A stretch of 64,000 nt of DNA from Prorocentrum cordatum (Eukaryota > Sar > Dinophyceae > Prorocentrales > Prorocentraceae): positions 313,508-377,507 of the forward strand of contig CAUYUJ010014593.1 in the NCBI GenBank assembly GCA_963575745.1, read 5' to 3'. A program made the position numbers and the translations under genes. Below the pieces are notes generated by a model, which did no database searches, was not told the DNA's origin, and saw only the letters and a list, made by a program, of their open reading frames with translations. Each line of letters begins with the position of its first letter. Position 1 is the stretch's first letter. This document shows positions 10,745-21,699 of the stretch, piece by piece.

Positions 10745-11935
10745 CTCCCCCCTACACCTGGTGTCGCTATTCGACGGCTGGGGTATCGCCAGACTCGCGG
10801 TAGGGGGCCTCGCACGGAAACTAGACGGAGTTAACAACTTCCGATCATCTGTATTTGTGGAACACAACAGGACGGCAGCAGAGGCGGCGGCGCGCAGATG
10901 GGCAAATGCACCAGACCCCTAGAAGGAGGCCCCCAGCATAGACAAATAGCGGAAGACGTTTGGGACTTGTTCAGGCGGAAAGACCCCCGCGACAACAGAT
11001 CCCTTTGGGAGAAGCACCTGGACTCACTCGAGCAAGAAAGCACCCTCCTAATAGTGGCAGGACTCCCGTGCAACAACATATCGGCTGCTGGCGCGCATGC
11101 TGGCAGGGGTGGACTGGCAGGAGCACAGCCCTCCCACTTCTTCGCTATCCCAACAGCATGGTACCTCGCGAACAAAAGGAGACCAGACGTTACCATACTC
11201 GTCCTCGTGGAAAACGTTGCCTCCATGCAGCCTGTACACCGAGATGCTACGAGGACTGCCATGGGTGAACTTAGCCCGGAATGGGCGGTCAAAATGAATG
11301 CAGGGGGCCACGTGGCCAGTCCAAGGGAAAGGCTGCGGATGGCAAACTTCCCCCCCCCCCCCCATCCAGCACGATAACACACGACCGACTCCCCAGCCCT
11401 TGGGAGCCCGGATGGGCATGCAGGCTTGGCGGCCGAATCCCCAGGTGGACGCAATCCAGGACAGCCCAGGAGGACCCGGGCGCCATTCTACCCTGTAGCT
11501 ACCAGACCCATCTCCTCTGCCTTCTATACCATGAATACAGCAGCTATAGGTGGTCTCTTCGGAATCCGACAGATCTGAAGCAAGGGGCGAGGCAGGTACT
11601 CGGCGAGCGTGGCGCAGAACAACCGTTTCCAGGGTGCACAGAAGGCCTCGGGCCGGTAATGCCCAGTAAAGAAAGGAAGAGCCCGGCCGCGGGGGCCAAG
11701 GTCAAGGCGCGGGGGAGGTGGCTAGTTCAAGAAGGAAGAACCCACGGACTCAGACCCCCCAGTGCCGACGAAAGAGCAAGAACCATAGGCTTGGCGGGAT
11801 GCCACCGTGGACCCGGAGTGAGCGACAAGGCTCTCTGCGACGCGGTCGGCATGCACTTCGACCCTCGCTGCCTCCAACGCAGAATAGCCACAGCAATGCG
11901 GGCCTGGAGCGCAGGGGTGCAACGGGCGCCAGCCT
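10745..11935 (+). pseudogene. DNMT3-like DNA (cytosine-5) methyltransferase domain
   Basis: Ordered C5-methyltransferase motifs are visible across three frames. Motif I: 'HLVSLFDGWGIARLAV' (near 10754-10800). Motif II: 'VFVEHNRTAAEAA'. Motif IV with the catalytic Cys: 'AGLPCNNISAAG' (Cys codon 11069-11071), followed by a Gly-rich loop and 'FFAIPTAWYLANKRRP'. Motif VI: 'VLVENVASM' (11207-11233). Motif VIII-like: 'PRERLRMANFP'. A target-recognition and motif IX/X-like end: 'ADERARTIGLAG' and 'DAVGMHFDPRCLQRRI' (to ~11895). The -PCNN- form and spacing resemble DNMT3 more than DNMT1. Frame changes occur near 10,900 and at the C14 run 11350-11363. The reaction would be transfer of methyl from S-adenosylmethionine to cytosine C5. 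Linkage to an endonuclease and RT on the same strand indicates a retrotransposon-borne enzyme, for which dinoflagellates have published precedents. Confidence 0.82.
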
Positions 11936-12105
11936 GCCCCCCCGCCTCGACAGGCCCCCAGATAGCAAGCGCGCGGGCAGCAGCGCGAGCATATGCCGGA
12001 AGACAATGCCCGCGGGCACAGCTCAGGAACCACCCGTTCCCAGACGACATCGCAGAGCAGTTGGGGCGCGAGGAAGCCCTCCTTCCTGAGTGGACACGCC
12101 CCTAG

Positions 12106-13373
12106 ATTCGACCAGGGGCCCCAATACGTTCCACAGAGCGCTGGGGTCCCCCCCCCCGACACGCACTAGTGCCGGGGATGCGCGCGCTTGCCAGGGCACA
12201 GGCACGACGCGCGCTCAACGAAGCACTCGAAGCCAGGTGTCAACACAAGATCCGCGGACCAAGAAGCCTCTGGTCTCTTCTACACACAGACCCCTGGTCA
12301 CAACCCGCATGGGAAACCGCGTGTGGGAACCTCACACTCGACGATGCGACGCAAGCTCTCAACGCCACCCCCCGGAGCAGCCTCCCCAGATTTAGCTGCT
12401 GGAACGTGAGATACCTCAGAAGCTGCGCTGCCAGTGAGAACCAGATCAAACACGCATGACTGACACAAGTCACGATGAATAACAGGATCGCTCTAATTCA
12501 AGAGACCCACCGGTCCGAACATGAGACCGAAGTGTGGGAGACCATGTTTCCAGCGAGGACAGTAGTGGCCTCTCCCGGCTTCCTCGGGCCGACCGGGGGC
12601 CTCGCCAGAGGAGTAGGCATCCTCCTCCCGCATGGGACTCCCCTCCTGGAGCAGCGAGACATAGTCCCAGGCTGCGCAGTTGCTGCTACTGTTCAACAGG
12701 GCGATAGGAGGGTCCGCCTTGCGTCAATTTACCTCCCCCCTACCGGGGAGGAGGAAACCCTTGTCGACATTGCCATGGCGGTTGAGCAGTGGGAGCCGCT
12801 CGACGCATACTGGGGAGGGGATGCCAACCTACAACTTGAGCACCCAAGAGACGGAGAGCTAGAGGCAGCTGCCCTCCTGAGGGACATCCTGACCAGCTCT
12901 GGCTCGGCTGCCGTGCACATGCATGGCCCCGCTAGAATTGACAAGGATAGTGAGTCCCAGATTGACATGTGTGCCTGCCCAGTCAGTCATATTTACGCTT
13001 CAGAGCCTCGGAAATCCTGGAGGCCCACGCTGTCAGACCACGCTCTCGTATCGCTCGAACCCCAGGGCGCGAGGGGGGCAAGAAGGGACGACACCGAGAA
13101 AGCCGCAGACCTCAGGAGCCTCCCAACCGCGGCGCACGTGGAGCTCTGACAGCTGTGCGCTCACCTTGAACTCTCCTTTGGCGTACCGCCCGTCAACCTA
13201 AGCGGCCTCGTCCAACCCGCTGACTGGATTAGACCTGCCCGCCCAGGTGGGTTCCCCGACCAACGCCCGGACAACGATGATGGTGACACCTCCCGCAAGC
13301 CCACCGACCCGACACACCATGTGCCAAGAGAGCCAAGTGACGACGAGCCAGCCCCGCCCATCCTCCCACCCTG
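12106..13373 (+). pseudogene. AP endonuclease (Exo_endo_phos) domain of the LINE-like element
   Basis: One frame carries the endonuclease hallmarks: 'FSCWNVRYLRS' (12393-12425), 'LIQETHRSE' (Glu of the active site), 'VRLASIYLPPTGEEE', 'WGGDANLQL' (in place of GDFN), 'SQIDMCACP' and 'LSDHALVSL'. TGA at 12457-12459 interrupts it between the first two motifs. TAG at 12103-12105 separates it from the methyltransferase tail in the same frame, and TGA at 13147-13149 precedes a further open stretch to 13373. Such endonucleases nick the target to prime reverse transcription in LINEs. Catalytic residues look conserved, so decay is by stop codons and not by active-site change. Confidence 0.8.
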
Positions 13374-15103
13374 ATGAGGTTCGGCAGGCACGCCCTCTCC
13401 TCGGCTCTGCATGACTGGTGGAAGAAGTGGAAGGCACACAGAGCGCGGACTTCCCCAGGCCTGCTGCTCGCCGCAGCCAGTCAAAAACAAGAAACGACGC
13501 GCCCAGTGGGAGCCCTGGCAGCCTGGTTGTACGAGTACGGGTGGGACGGGCAGGACCTAACCCCAGAGCAAGCTGGACGGCGGCTCAGAACCTGGGACGC
13601 CGCGGTCACGCAGAGAAGAGCTGCCCGACTTTCCCCCGCACAAAGAGGCCCAGGAGCTGAACGGCCCCCCCCTGCAGCCCACCGCAGAACTGGGCGGGGG
13701 ATATACAAGAAGACCCACGCAATCCTAGGCGTCCGGGACCGCAATGGTACATGGCACGACAGGCCCAACCAGATTGACAACGTCCTTTGGGACAGTCGCA
13801 GTGCAATATGGCACTCCGCCCCCCCCCCCCCCCCCTACCTGGCTCAGCTGGCAGGCTCCTTGACCTCTATTTCTAAGGATACCCTGGGATTGACATCCCC
13901 AGCAGGCCAAGGCCCAGGTGGGCCAAGCTTGCTTCTACCGTCCTCACACCCAGCGGGAGCGCCCCGGGGGTGGACGGGATACCCTATCAGGTTTATCATC
14001 CCGGGGGCAAGGTTCGTCGCCTGCCTCATTGCCCAAGCATGGTACGCCGCGGACCTCAACCCATCACTCATCGAGGAGGTGCCAGGGCCCTCCGTGGACC
14101 TCTTGGCATGGATTAGGAAAAAGCTTGGCGCCGAAGGTCCCAACGACATGAGACCGTTGCAACTCCCCACATGCATTCGACGACTGTACGGCGCATCCCT
14201 GGCCGACCTAGCGCTGCGCGCTGCCATCGCCCTCCCCTGGGCCGCCAAGGCCGCCGGTCTCCTGGTCGAGGCACGCAGATGCAGGGGCACACGCACGGAG
14301 GATTCGCCTACCCTCCGTGCTGCGCTGGAGGAAGTCCCCGTTCACTTCGAACAAGACGGGGACAGCGTGCTCATCTCAGGGCTACCAGGAGACCTGATCA
14401 AGGCACTCGCGGAATGCAACGCAGGAAGCCGAGGCCCGATCCGGTGTTCACCCTATCAACACGTCTGCAACTGCACCTTCAAGACAGCGCTCGTCCCGGC
14501 TGGCAACCATGATTGGCCCTATGCAAAGGCACGTGGGACCGCCCCCTTCCTAAACTTAGGGAGAGAGCCCTTGCTTTGCACCTGGCCAAAAGGTCCCCAT
14601 CCCGCACGGCCGCGGCCTGGAACGCCTACCTGATTTCCCTGGCTCCCTACGCCGCGCACTACGCCCCCCCCCCCCCCCCCCCCCCCGACATGGGACAAGA
14701 GCGTGGACTACGGGCCCAACTGAGGACTGCTCTCGGGTTGGCTGGGGCCTCTTGGGTCCCTGACTTAGTGCTGACCGGGCTGGGCATCCGCTTCCAAGTA
14801 CAGGGCGCTCCCAGGTGCCCTGTTGCGACGGCCCGCGCGGTCGCCGCAAGAGCATTCGCACTCAACGACTTCTGGGGGCCCAGTACCGTCAAAAAGCGAG
14901 CAAGCATCAGATGGAACAAGCTGCTGAAATGGGGAGCCCGCGCAGCACGGATGCCCGAGACATCCCCCCCGCGACCCAAGATGGTCACCGAACGAAAGGC
15001 CGCCCGGGCCCTGCTCCTCACGAGACAGCAACCCCACCTACTGGAAGGCAGATACTTCGGCAGGATCACCTACACTGTTACACGGCGGCCTGGGCCCAAA
15101 TGA
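13374..15103 (+). pseudogene. Reverse transcriptase remnant of the LINE-like element
   Basis: Two overlapping frames (13374-14633, then 14513-15103) contain fragments of a dinoflagellate LINE-type RT. Seen are a degenerate fingers motif ('GAPRGWTGYPIRF'), 'VDLLAWIRKKLGAEGPNDM' followed by 'RPLQLPTCIRRLYGA', the post-catalytic 'CTFKTALVPAGNH', and thumb-like text ('LGLAGASWVPDLVLTGLGI'). I see no [YF]-x-DD box and no motif A Asp between the LPTCIRR motif and the KTALVP motif, so the catalytic palm appears deleted. C runs at 13819-13835 and 14664-14686 lie inside the frame and are suspect. Inactive as written. Confidence 0.7.
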
Positions 15104-15115
15104 ATAGCCGACACT

Positions 15116-16245
15116 TCTCAGAGTGGCTCCAGAACACCAGCCAAGGAAGAAGATGGCAGCCCTCCAGAAGGGAGGAGTGGCAATTGCTACGCCACTGCTC
15201 CACCTTCACCGCTGCACCTCACGCGATGAGGATCCTTTGCGACGGCCTTCCTGGCTCGGCAAGACGCAGGGGAGACGACGAAAGAATGCCCCACAGGTGT
15301 CGCTGCGGGGCGCCGGCCAGCAAAGTGTGGATCACCGCCGGCCCGAACGACGAGGGGGCGGCCTGGTGTGCAAGATGCGCCGGCACCGGCCCGCACACCT
15401 TCGCCCTCTGGTAAACCCTACCCCCCGACATGCTCCCACTCCCTCTAAGGGTTCAGGCTGACGCATATGTAAGTACGGGGGGGCGCCTACGGCCACCCGT
15501 CAGAATAGGACTCTATGGGCGCTGCTGTGGGCTGGGTGAGGCGACCACAGAGCACGTCTGGCATTGGTGCCCAGCAGCAGCCCTTGTCTGGGGCACCATA
15601 CGGGGGCCAGACGACCCACCGACCCTCGCCCAAGCCATTTCCAGCGAGGGCGAGCATCAGCCGTTACTCGCCAAGATTCTACATCAGATCTCCTTCAGAT
15701 ACTGCGTCAACCTCACAGCTTCCCCCCTCGAAGCAGGTGGCGCCGCCAGACTCATCCTGCGCGGGTTGGCCACGCTCGACGCTGATCACCACGAGGAGAG
15801 CGATGAAGAGGAGCACAGGGACAACGAGCCCCCAAGAATTAGCAGTCCAGACGAGACAGCCGTGTGGACCGTCCTGCGGGACACATGTCGCACGTGCAAC
15901 CCCTGCCCCGCCCCCGCTGGTTCGGTCCGTGGCACGGCCAGGCCCCGCCTACAGCGGCGCGCGGGCAGGGCAGGAGGCGAGATCCGCAGGCTCCCGATTG
16001 TCACCAGACACCACAACCCAGAGGACAGAATAGTGGTTTTGCAGTCCCCCCACACGCGGGCTGCATGGATGCCTCCGGGCAGAAGCTGGTTCCCTTGCCC
16101 AAGGACGGACAACTTCCCCACTGCCAGCTGGTCGACCATCTTCTGCCGGGAGGTGCAGGCTCCACGCTATCGCGCTAACGGCCAACGCGAGACTCGAGCC
16201 TGGCGACGAGGTCACTGTACGCGATTCTCCCTTCCCCGACTCTGA
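15116..16245 (+). pseudogene. Cys/His zinc-binding region downstream of RT
   Basis: The frame to 15414 includes 'MPHRCRCGAP' and 'WCARCAGTG'. After a stop the same frame resumes at 15430 with 'GRCCGLGEATTEHVWHWCP', the C-C-H-C arrangement of the zinc-binding module found after many LINE reverse transcriptases (zf-RVT-like). An acidic stretch ('DHHEESDEEEHRDNEPP') follows. It probably helps bind template RNA or target DNA. No enzyme motif is seen in the final third. Confidence 0.6.
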
Positions 16246-16915
16246 CTCCACCAAATGGCCGTACGATGTCACCTTCGACGGAGGGGCAATAACCATTGGA
16301 AACTGTGAAAAGGTGTCGGGCGCCGGGGCCATCCTCTGGCACCACAACCCTAACACCGGGTCGCCCCGGGTACTCGCCATAACCATCGTTGCACTCCCAG
16401 ACTGCAGCAGTGCTTAGATGGCAGAGGTGGCAGGTTGCCGGGCCGGGCTGGCGCTGCCCCCTCACCTAGATAGCCAAACCCGGATGGCTCGGATCGTGGG
16501 CGACAACCTGGCGGCCGTGAGATATGGGGCCGGCACCGCCAGATACCGAAGGCCCCACCTGGCTCAGCAGATGGAGGACGCCTTAGCACAAGTTGAAAGT
16601 GCTGGGCGGGTCCTCACGTGGCAGGCCGTCAGACGCAGACTGAATAGAGCTGCTGATAGCCTTGCCACCATTGGGGTTTACTTGGCGGACTCCCTCCGCA
16701 GGGAAGGCGTCACAGCTGCCACCTCTCATATACAGTGGAATGGTAACACCCCCTCTCAGCCAGCGCACTTTCCCGACATCGATCTTCGGGAAAGAAACCT
16801 CTGCGACCCTATCGCGGCAGCAGAAGCTGCTCACTTGCTCGTGCACCCCCCTTCCGCTCCCCTCTCTGCCCCGCTTCGATCCGATCGTCGAGCGACCGAT
16901 CGCCGCAACATCTGA
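16215..16915 (+). pseudogene. RNase H domain with an in-frame TAG
   Basis: One frame shows the four acidic positions of RNase H: 'VTFDGGAI' (Asp), 'MAEVAGCRAGLAL' (Glu), 'RIVGDNLAAVR' (Asp) and 'LNRAADSLAT' (Asp). Also seen is 'SGAGAILW', the second-strand Gly-Ala phrase. TAG at 16415-16417 falls just before 'MAEV', where family members usually have Gln (SAQ-x-AE), so a single CAG-to-TAG change could explain it. RNase H would remove template RNA during reverse transcription. The C-terminus is a Pro/Ala/Arg tail. Confidence 0.75.
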
Positions 16916-17007
16916 GTTTCCGTCGCGGTGGCTCAAGATTTCCCCCCGCGCGCCCATTTGCCAGTAACGCAGCTATCGGCCGCGCTTCCCCCTTACGTTC
17001 CAGCAGG

Positions 17008-17772
17008 ATGCCAAAGGAGAAGAAGAGCAACAACGGGCCCCTGGCCAGACGGCCTTCCCCCATCCAACGCTGCGAGCAAGGTCCCCGCGCAGAAGACGCT
17101 CTCCGACCCTTCCGTGCTCGGGGATGCACATGGCTCAGATGGGCACATTTCAACCATGAGTGGTGCTGGTGGTGTGAGATCTGCCAGAAGTATTGCGACG
17201 GCAAGGAACACTTCCTGGGCGGGGGCCACTTCGCGGAGGCCGCGAAGCAGAAGGGGGCCGGGTGGCCGGACCCCAGAATATACACTCAGCAAGGCAACCT
17301 CTGGACCAGGACCCAAGGATCGACCACAGGCAGCGTGACAGGTCTCAAAATTGAGAGGCAACTATGGCCAGGCTGGGAACTTCCTGGCCCAGTCAAGGAC
17401 GGCGGCCGCGCGTGCCTACCAGGCTGGACCTTATCCGAGGACTGGGGCCACGTACCGGTCAACTTCCCCTTTCGCGACGACAAGTTCGACTTCTCCATTT
17501 CCACCGACGCCATGCGCTCGACTGACCTCCGACCGCCCAGCCAATGCCGACATGGATGGGGGGTCACCCCATGGCGCACTACAGGAGCCTGGGGGGGCAC
17601 CGACCCGCCCCCCCCTAACCCGGCCGCAGCAGGGGGGCCGCGCGCCCCGCCGACTCAGAAGGAGAGACACGCTGGCTCCAGCAGGGCCTCTTCGCAGGAC
17701 CCGTTGGATCGGACAGGGCAACCGCGAGGGGACGAGGACAACTGGGCAAGCGACGCTCCCCCCCAAGACAGC
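17008..17772 (+). CDS. Zinc-finger N-terminal part of the helicase ORF
   Basis: Starts at 'MPKEKKSNN', 95 bases after the RNase H stop. Residues ~45-75 contain 'WCWWCEICQKYCDG', then 'KEHFLGGGHF', a C-x2-C...H-x5-H arrangement like matrin/U1-type zinc fingers that bind RNA or DNA. The remainder is Pro/Asp/Arg-rich. Its TAG (17773-17775) is followed in the same frame by open sequence leading straight to the helicase ORF, so the two were probably one protein. Confidence 0.55.
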
Positions 17773-17775
17773 TAG

Positions 17776-20712
17776 ACGACACCAGACTCTCTTGCAGTCG
17801 CAGCAGCTAAGGCTATCATACGGCTATACGCCATGCCCGCTGACAGCCCAGGGGCTCAATTCCGCCTGCACACCCCCCTGGGCACGGTTCCCAACGGAGT
17901 CAACCTGCCAAAGCACTGGGAGCAGGATCCACGACAAAGAGGCTGCACTCTGTGCAGGCTAGCCTGGGCCGAGTGCATGGCAGCCACTGAAACAGTATGG
18001 GACGGCTCCGCGAAGGCCAGAACATATTTGGCACGTAAAAAGAGCTGTGCCCTGGAGGCGACGGTCACCCCCATCAGCGAGCGGTCCACCTGCTGCCTTC
18101 TCGACAAGTACAAGCTTCGCAACGCTTCCCCCCCGCGGGGCGGAAAGCTGCTTTTGCGTCTACAATGGCCAGTCGAGTTCAAGCTGATGCTCCGAGGATT
18201 GGAAGGGGGACTGGACGCGCAGTCACGCACATTGCTTCTCAGTCTCACCAGCCCAACGGAGGACCAGATTACTACCCTCAAACTCGTGCGGCCCCCGGAC
18301 CTCGGAGGCACCATTCCCCACAACGAGTGCGACGTCATCGGACTAAGGGCAGGCTCCAAGTACCTCGCCAACCAATCCCTGGCCTGGTGCGACTCCAGCC
18401 AGATTGGGGAGTTACTCCCACACGGAGCGCCCGCGAAGTCAGACAAGGAAGGTGACGTCGTGCACCGAGTGGACAAAGCTCCCCCCGAGCTGCAATACTG
18501 GCGGATTTCGAACGCCATCAGTGAGATCTACAAACTGCAGCAGGCCCCCGACGATCTGGTAGGTGCACCGCTCGACGTCATTACATTCCTGCTCAACCAC
18601 CGCGCCATCGACAGAAAGGACAGGGTACGGGCTAACGAAGTGGAGAATACCAGAACGCGCAGCAGCTCCCTTCTTTCCAGGGCGAGAGCCACCATCGAGG
18701 CCAAGGCACTCAGCTTATCCCACGCAGTCGAGGTAGACGGCACGGGACAACTGCAACAGCAGAACAAGGGGCCATCTGCCTTCCCATTCACGGACGACGA
18801 AGTTGACAGCCCTACAGGACAGGTTCCCCCCGCCACCAACCTGAACGACGCCGCCCAACGCCGCCGACTCAATGAGGGCGCTACCAAGGCCCTGGTCGCC
18901 ACCACTCGACACCACGTCACGGTGGTTCATGGGCCCCCAGGGACCGGCAAAACATTCTTTTCAGTTGCCACAATGGACGCCTGGGCAAGCTCGCTTCCCA
19001 AGGGGCAGGCAGTGGCCCTCACGGCAGGGTCGAACACAACCGCCGACAAACCCGCCATCGGCCTTGGGGTTGCGCACGAAGAGGGCAGGTTGGCGCCCGG
19101 AGCCTGCTTCCCCAACAGGTGCGTCAGGCAAGCCAAGGACGCACGTGTTGCGCAGAAGCTCGCCCGCCTCACAACTGGGGGACATTTTCACAGAACGCAC
19201 AACCGCCCCCCTCACCAGAGCGGACCCTCGAAGGAATTCATCGCCTTCCGCGCGCAGTTGCTGGGGGACGCCAAGATGATCATCGCAGCGCACGAGGCGG
19301 CAGAGCCCCTCAAACTTGCCTCCCCGGTTGCCCTGCTCATTATCGACGAAGCAGGGCAGGCCCGCGAGCTGATGGCCGCAATGTCTCTCGTCAGCGTCAT
19401 GCGATCTGGCGGGCACCTATTGCTGGTCGGCGACAGCTTCCCCCCATCGCCCTCTCCAGCAAAGCAGCAGACCGCGGCCTGCGTCTCGATATTCGACCCG
19501 CTGCGCAACGCGCTAGGTGAGGGCACCTCAGCAGTGGTGCAACTGACCCTCTGTTACCGCATGCACCCCCTCCTCCTGTCCTGGCCCAGCGTGGTCTTCT
19601 ACAACAAGGCAATGCGGACAGGACTCATCGACCCACCCAGGCAAAGGCCACTGGTAGCAGGACTACCGTGGCAGGAGATACTGCCCTGGGGCAGGGCACG
19701 GCTCATTGAATTGGCAAAGGCCACCGAGTCCACCCCGGAGGACCTGGAGAAGCTATTGAGGGACCTTCAGCCTACTCCACAACACCTAGAGGAGAGACAT
19801 CGTTTCCTCCTGGTCGACAACCCCTCCCTCGAGGTCTCGTCCAACCTCCGCTCTGGGTACGCGAATCTCCCAGAGGTTGCGCAGGCGGTGGACATCGTGC
19901 GGGCGCTCTTGCCCGCCATGGAGAAGGGGGCCACAGTCCGCGTAGTGGTTGGCTATCAATTGCAGTGTGCTGTGCTCGAGAACGGATGGCCTCAGACAGG
20001 GCGCAGCATCAGCGGCACCCTGGGGCAGACCAAGGCCAGGGAGAAAGGAGTCGGCAAATATGAGGCAATCAGAGCAAGCGGTTGCACCTCTCTCCCCCCC
20101 GAGCGCGACAGCGACCACAGGGGATACGAACGCGTGTTCGAACAATGGAGTTCCCCCCTCACTGGAATCGACCTACGCTTCCAAGGGCTGCGTCAAGTTG
20201 CAGAGGAGTACCTGGCCAACGGCAGACTGACGATCTCCACCATAGACTCAAGCCAGGGCGGGGAGGCGGACATTGTGATCTACCTGACCACGCGTTCCAA
20301 CTTTTGGCACGACTGGGGCTTCATGGACAACCCCAACAGAGTGAACGTCGCAATCGCGCGGGCCACCTCCAACGCGGTCATAATCGGGGACGGAAGGATG
20401 TTCGGCGCTGCCACAGGAGCACACCTTAGGGAGCTCTCCGAGTACGGGAGGCTGGCCAATCTATGGGTCCGCTTCCAGGGGACCAACCTGGGCAAGAGAA
20501 CCACGCTACGCATTGATCAGAAATTTGACCCCATCGTGGACCTCGCGACATGGATTCCCCCCGCTCCCACACACAGGGGACGACAGCATACAAGGCCTAG
20601 ACGACGCCATCAAGAAGGCCAAAGCCAGTATGGAGATCACCTTCGCAGACCGCATCGCGGCAACACTCGGTCCTCAGTTCTCTTGGGACAAGCTGAGTGG
20701 TGCTCTCTCTGA
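17776..20712 (+). CDS. UPF1-like superfamily 1 RNA/DNA helicase
   Basis: More than 950 codons are open from Met 17833 with no break. Motifs in order: Walker A 'VVHGPPGTGKTFFSVATM' (18925-18980), 'IIAAHEAAEPLKLA', Walker B 'ALLIIDEAGQARELMA', motif III-like 'HLLLVGDSFPPSPS', 'VVQLTLCYRMHPLLLSW' (Q-L-x-x-x-Y-R-M-H-P, typical of UPF1/SMG2), motif V 'TISTIDSSQGGEADIVIYL' and motif VI 'RVNVAIARATSNAVIIGD'. This is the AAA_11/AAA_12 SF1B arrangement. All nucleotide-binding residues look intact, unlike the upstream RT. The N-terminal ~330 residues contain Cys pairs ('GCTLCRLAWAEC') but no CH domain I can name. It would unwind nucleic acid 5' to 3' using ATP. A host gene captured by, or a partner of, the retroelement is the best reading. 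The last ~60 residues may be out of frame. Confidence 0.85.
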   Translation, partial: TTPDSLAVAAAKAIIRLYAMPADSPGAQFRLHTPLGTVPNGVNLPKHWEQDPRQRGCTLCRLAWAECMAATETVWDGSAKARTYLARKKSCALEATVTPISERSTCCLLDKYKLRNASPPRGGKLLLRLQWPVEFKLMLRGLEGGLDAQSRTLLLSLTSPTEDQITTLKLVRPPDLGGTIPHNECDVIGLRAGSKYLANQSLAWCDSSQIGELLPHGAPAKSDKEGDVVHRVDKAPPELQYWRISNAISEIYKLQQAPDDLVGAPLDVITFLLNHRAIDRKDRVRANEVENTRTRSSSLLSRARATIEAKALSLSHAVEVDGTGQLQQQNKGPSAFPFTDDEVDSPTGQVPPATNLNDAAQRRRLNEGATKALVATTRHHVTVVHGPPGTGKTFFSVATMDAWASSLPKGQAVALTAGSNTTADKPAIGLGVAHEEGRLAPGACFPNRCVRQAKDARVAQKLARLTTGGHFHRTHNRPPHQSGPSKEFIAFRAQLLGDAKMIIAAHEAAEPLKLASPVALLIIDEAGQARELMAAMSLVSVMRSGGHLLLVGDSFPPSPSPAKQQTAACVSIFDPLRNALGEGTSAVVQLTLCYRMHPLLLSWPSVVFYNKAMRTGLIDPPRQRPLVAGLPWQEILPWGRARLIELAKATESTPEDLEKLLRDLQPTPQHLEERHRFLLVDNPSLEVSSNLRSGYANLPEVAQAVDIVRALLPAMEKGATVRVVVGYQLQCAVLENGWPQTGRSISGTLGQTKAREKGVGKYEAIRASGCTSLPPERDSDHRGYERVFEQWSSPLTGIDLRFQGLRQVAEEYLANGRLTISTIDSSQGGEADIVIYLTTRSNFWHDWGFMDNPNRVNVAIARATSNAVIIGDGRMFGAATGAHLRELSEYGRLANLWVRFQGTNLGKRTTLRIDQKFDPIVDLATWIPPAPTHRGRQHTRPRRRHQEGQSQYGDHLRRPHRGNTRSSVLLGQAEWCSL

Positions 20713-21680
20713 TAGCATGCAGAAGTTGGTTGACGACCCCGCAGTGGCCATCCTTCTGTACACAGTGTCAGGGCTACACCCCCACCAGTGGCAAATTGGG
20801 GCCACCCCCAGGCAGCCGGGCAGCTTAGACAGGAAGGCCTGGAGTCACCTTGGCTACTGCTTAGATGTGGAAGTCGGAATCGATGCCAGCAACCTTGTGT
20901 ATAACCTCACATGGGCAGCCCTGGTCTGGTTCCTTGGACTGGGTACGCCGTGGCGCGACAAGCAGTTCGGCGTCGCATACGACTCGCTCCCACCGCTGCC
21001 CCACATGGTTGGGGACAACCGCCGCCCCAAGGCCTCAAGCCGCTGTGCCCCCCGGAGCACGCTCCCACAGTTTCCCGCGGCCTGGAGCAGCCCCGCCTGC
21101 CGGTGCAGACGCCACAGGGTGCACCCAGGAATGAAGAACCTTCATTCCCTACTCAATACCGACAAGATCGATACAGATTTCACGCAATCCTTAGTATGAG
21201 ACGACGGGCTGCCCCTCAATCCCCTCGCATTCAGGGTGCTACTAGTGGTGATGGTGCTGCAACTACGCGAGCCCCGCGCCACGCTCTGGCCCTTCCCGTA
21301 CCCAGAGGCCACAGGCGACATCCTGGAGGCCATGCTGGGCCTGTGCCTTCCGTGGCAGGATGCACACAAAGAGTTCCGCACCCAGTTCGCTGAGACGTGG
21401 GGTTTCCAGCTCGCGGACCTCGCCCCCCTACGCACCAGGCTAGCGGAGGTCATACACCACACTAGCACCTTGGCCACATATGCCCATCACCATAAGGTTG
21501 CAGCCAAGCATAAATGTCCGAAGACATGGACAGGAATGCAGGCACACGACTTCACCCTGGAGGCCCCCCTGCGCGTGCTGGAAACTTTAGTCCGGCCTGC
21601 CGACGTTACGCAGCCCGCATACCATGGGCGACCTCCGGTACATTGGGGGCGGCATAGCAATCTCCAACCACCGACTTGAC
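20640..21680 (+). CDS. Hypothetical ORF downstream of the helicase
   Basis: From about 20640 coding-like text moves to another frame ('RIAATLGPQFSWDKLSGALS', then 'VAILLYTVSGLHPHQW') and runs to TGA at 21197-21199. The same frame then continues ('VLLVVMVLQLREPRATLWPF', then 'TWTGMQAHDFTLEAPLRVL') to 21679. It is probably the C-terminal continuation of the helicase polyprotein after a frameshift near 20,560-20,640. No domain recognised. Confidence 0.4.
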
Positions 21681-21699
21681 GAGGACATCCCGGCCTCCC

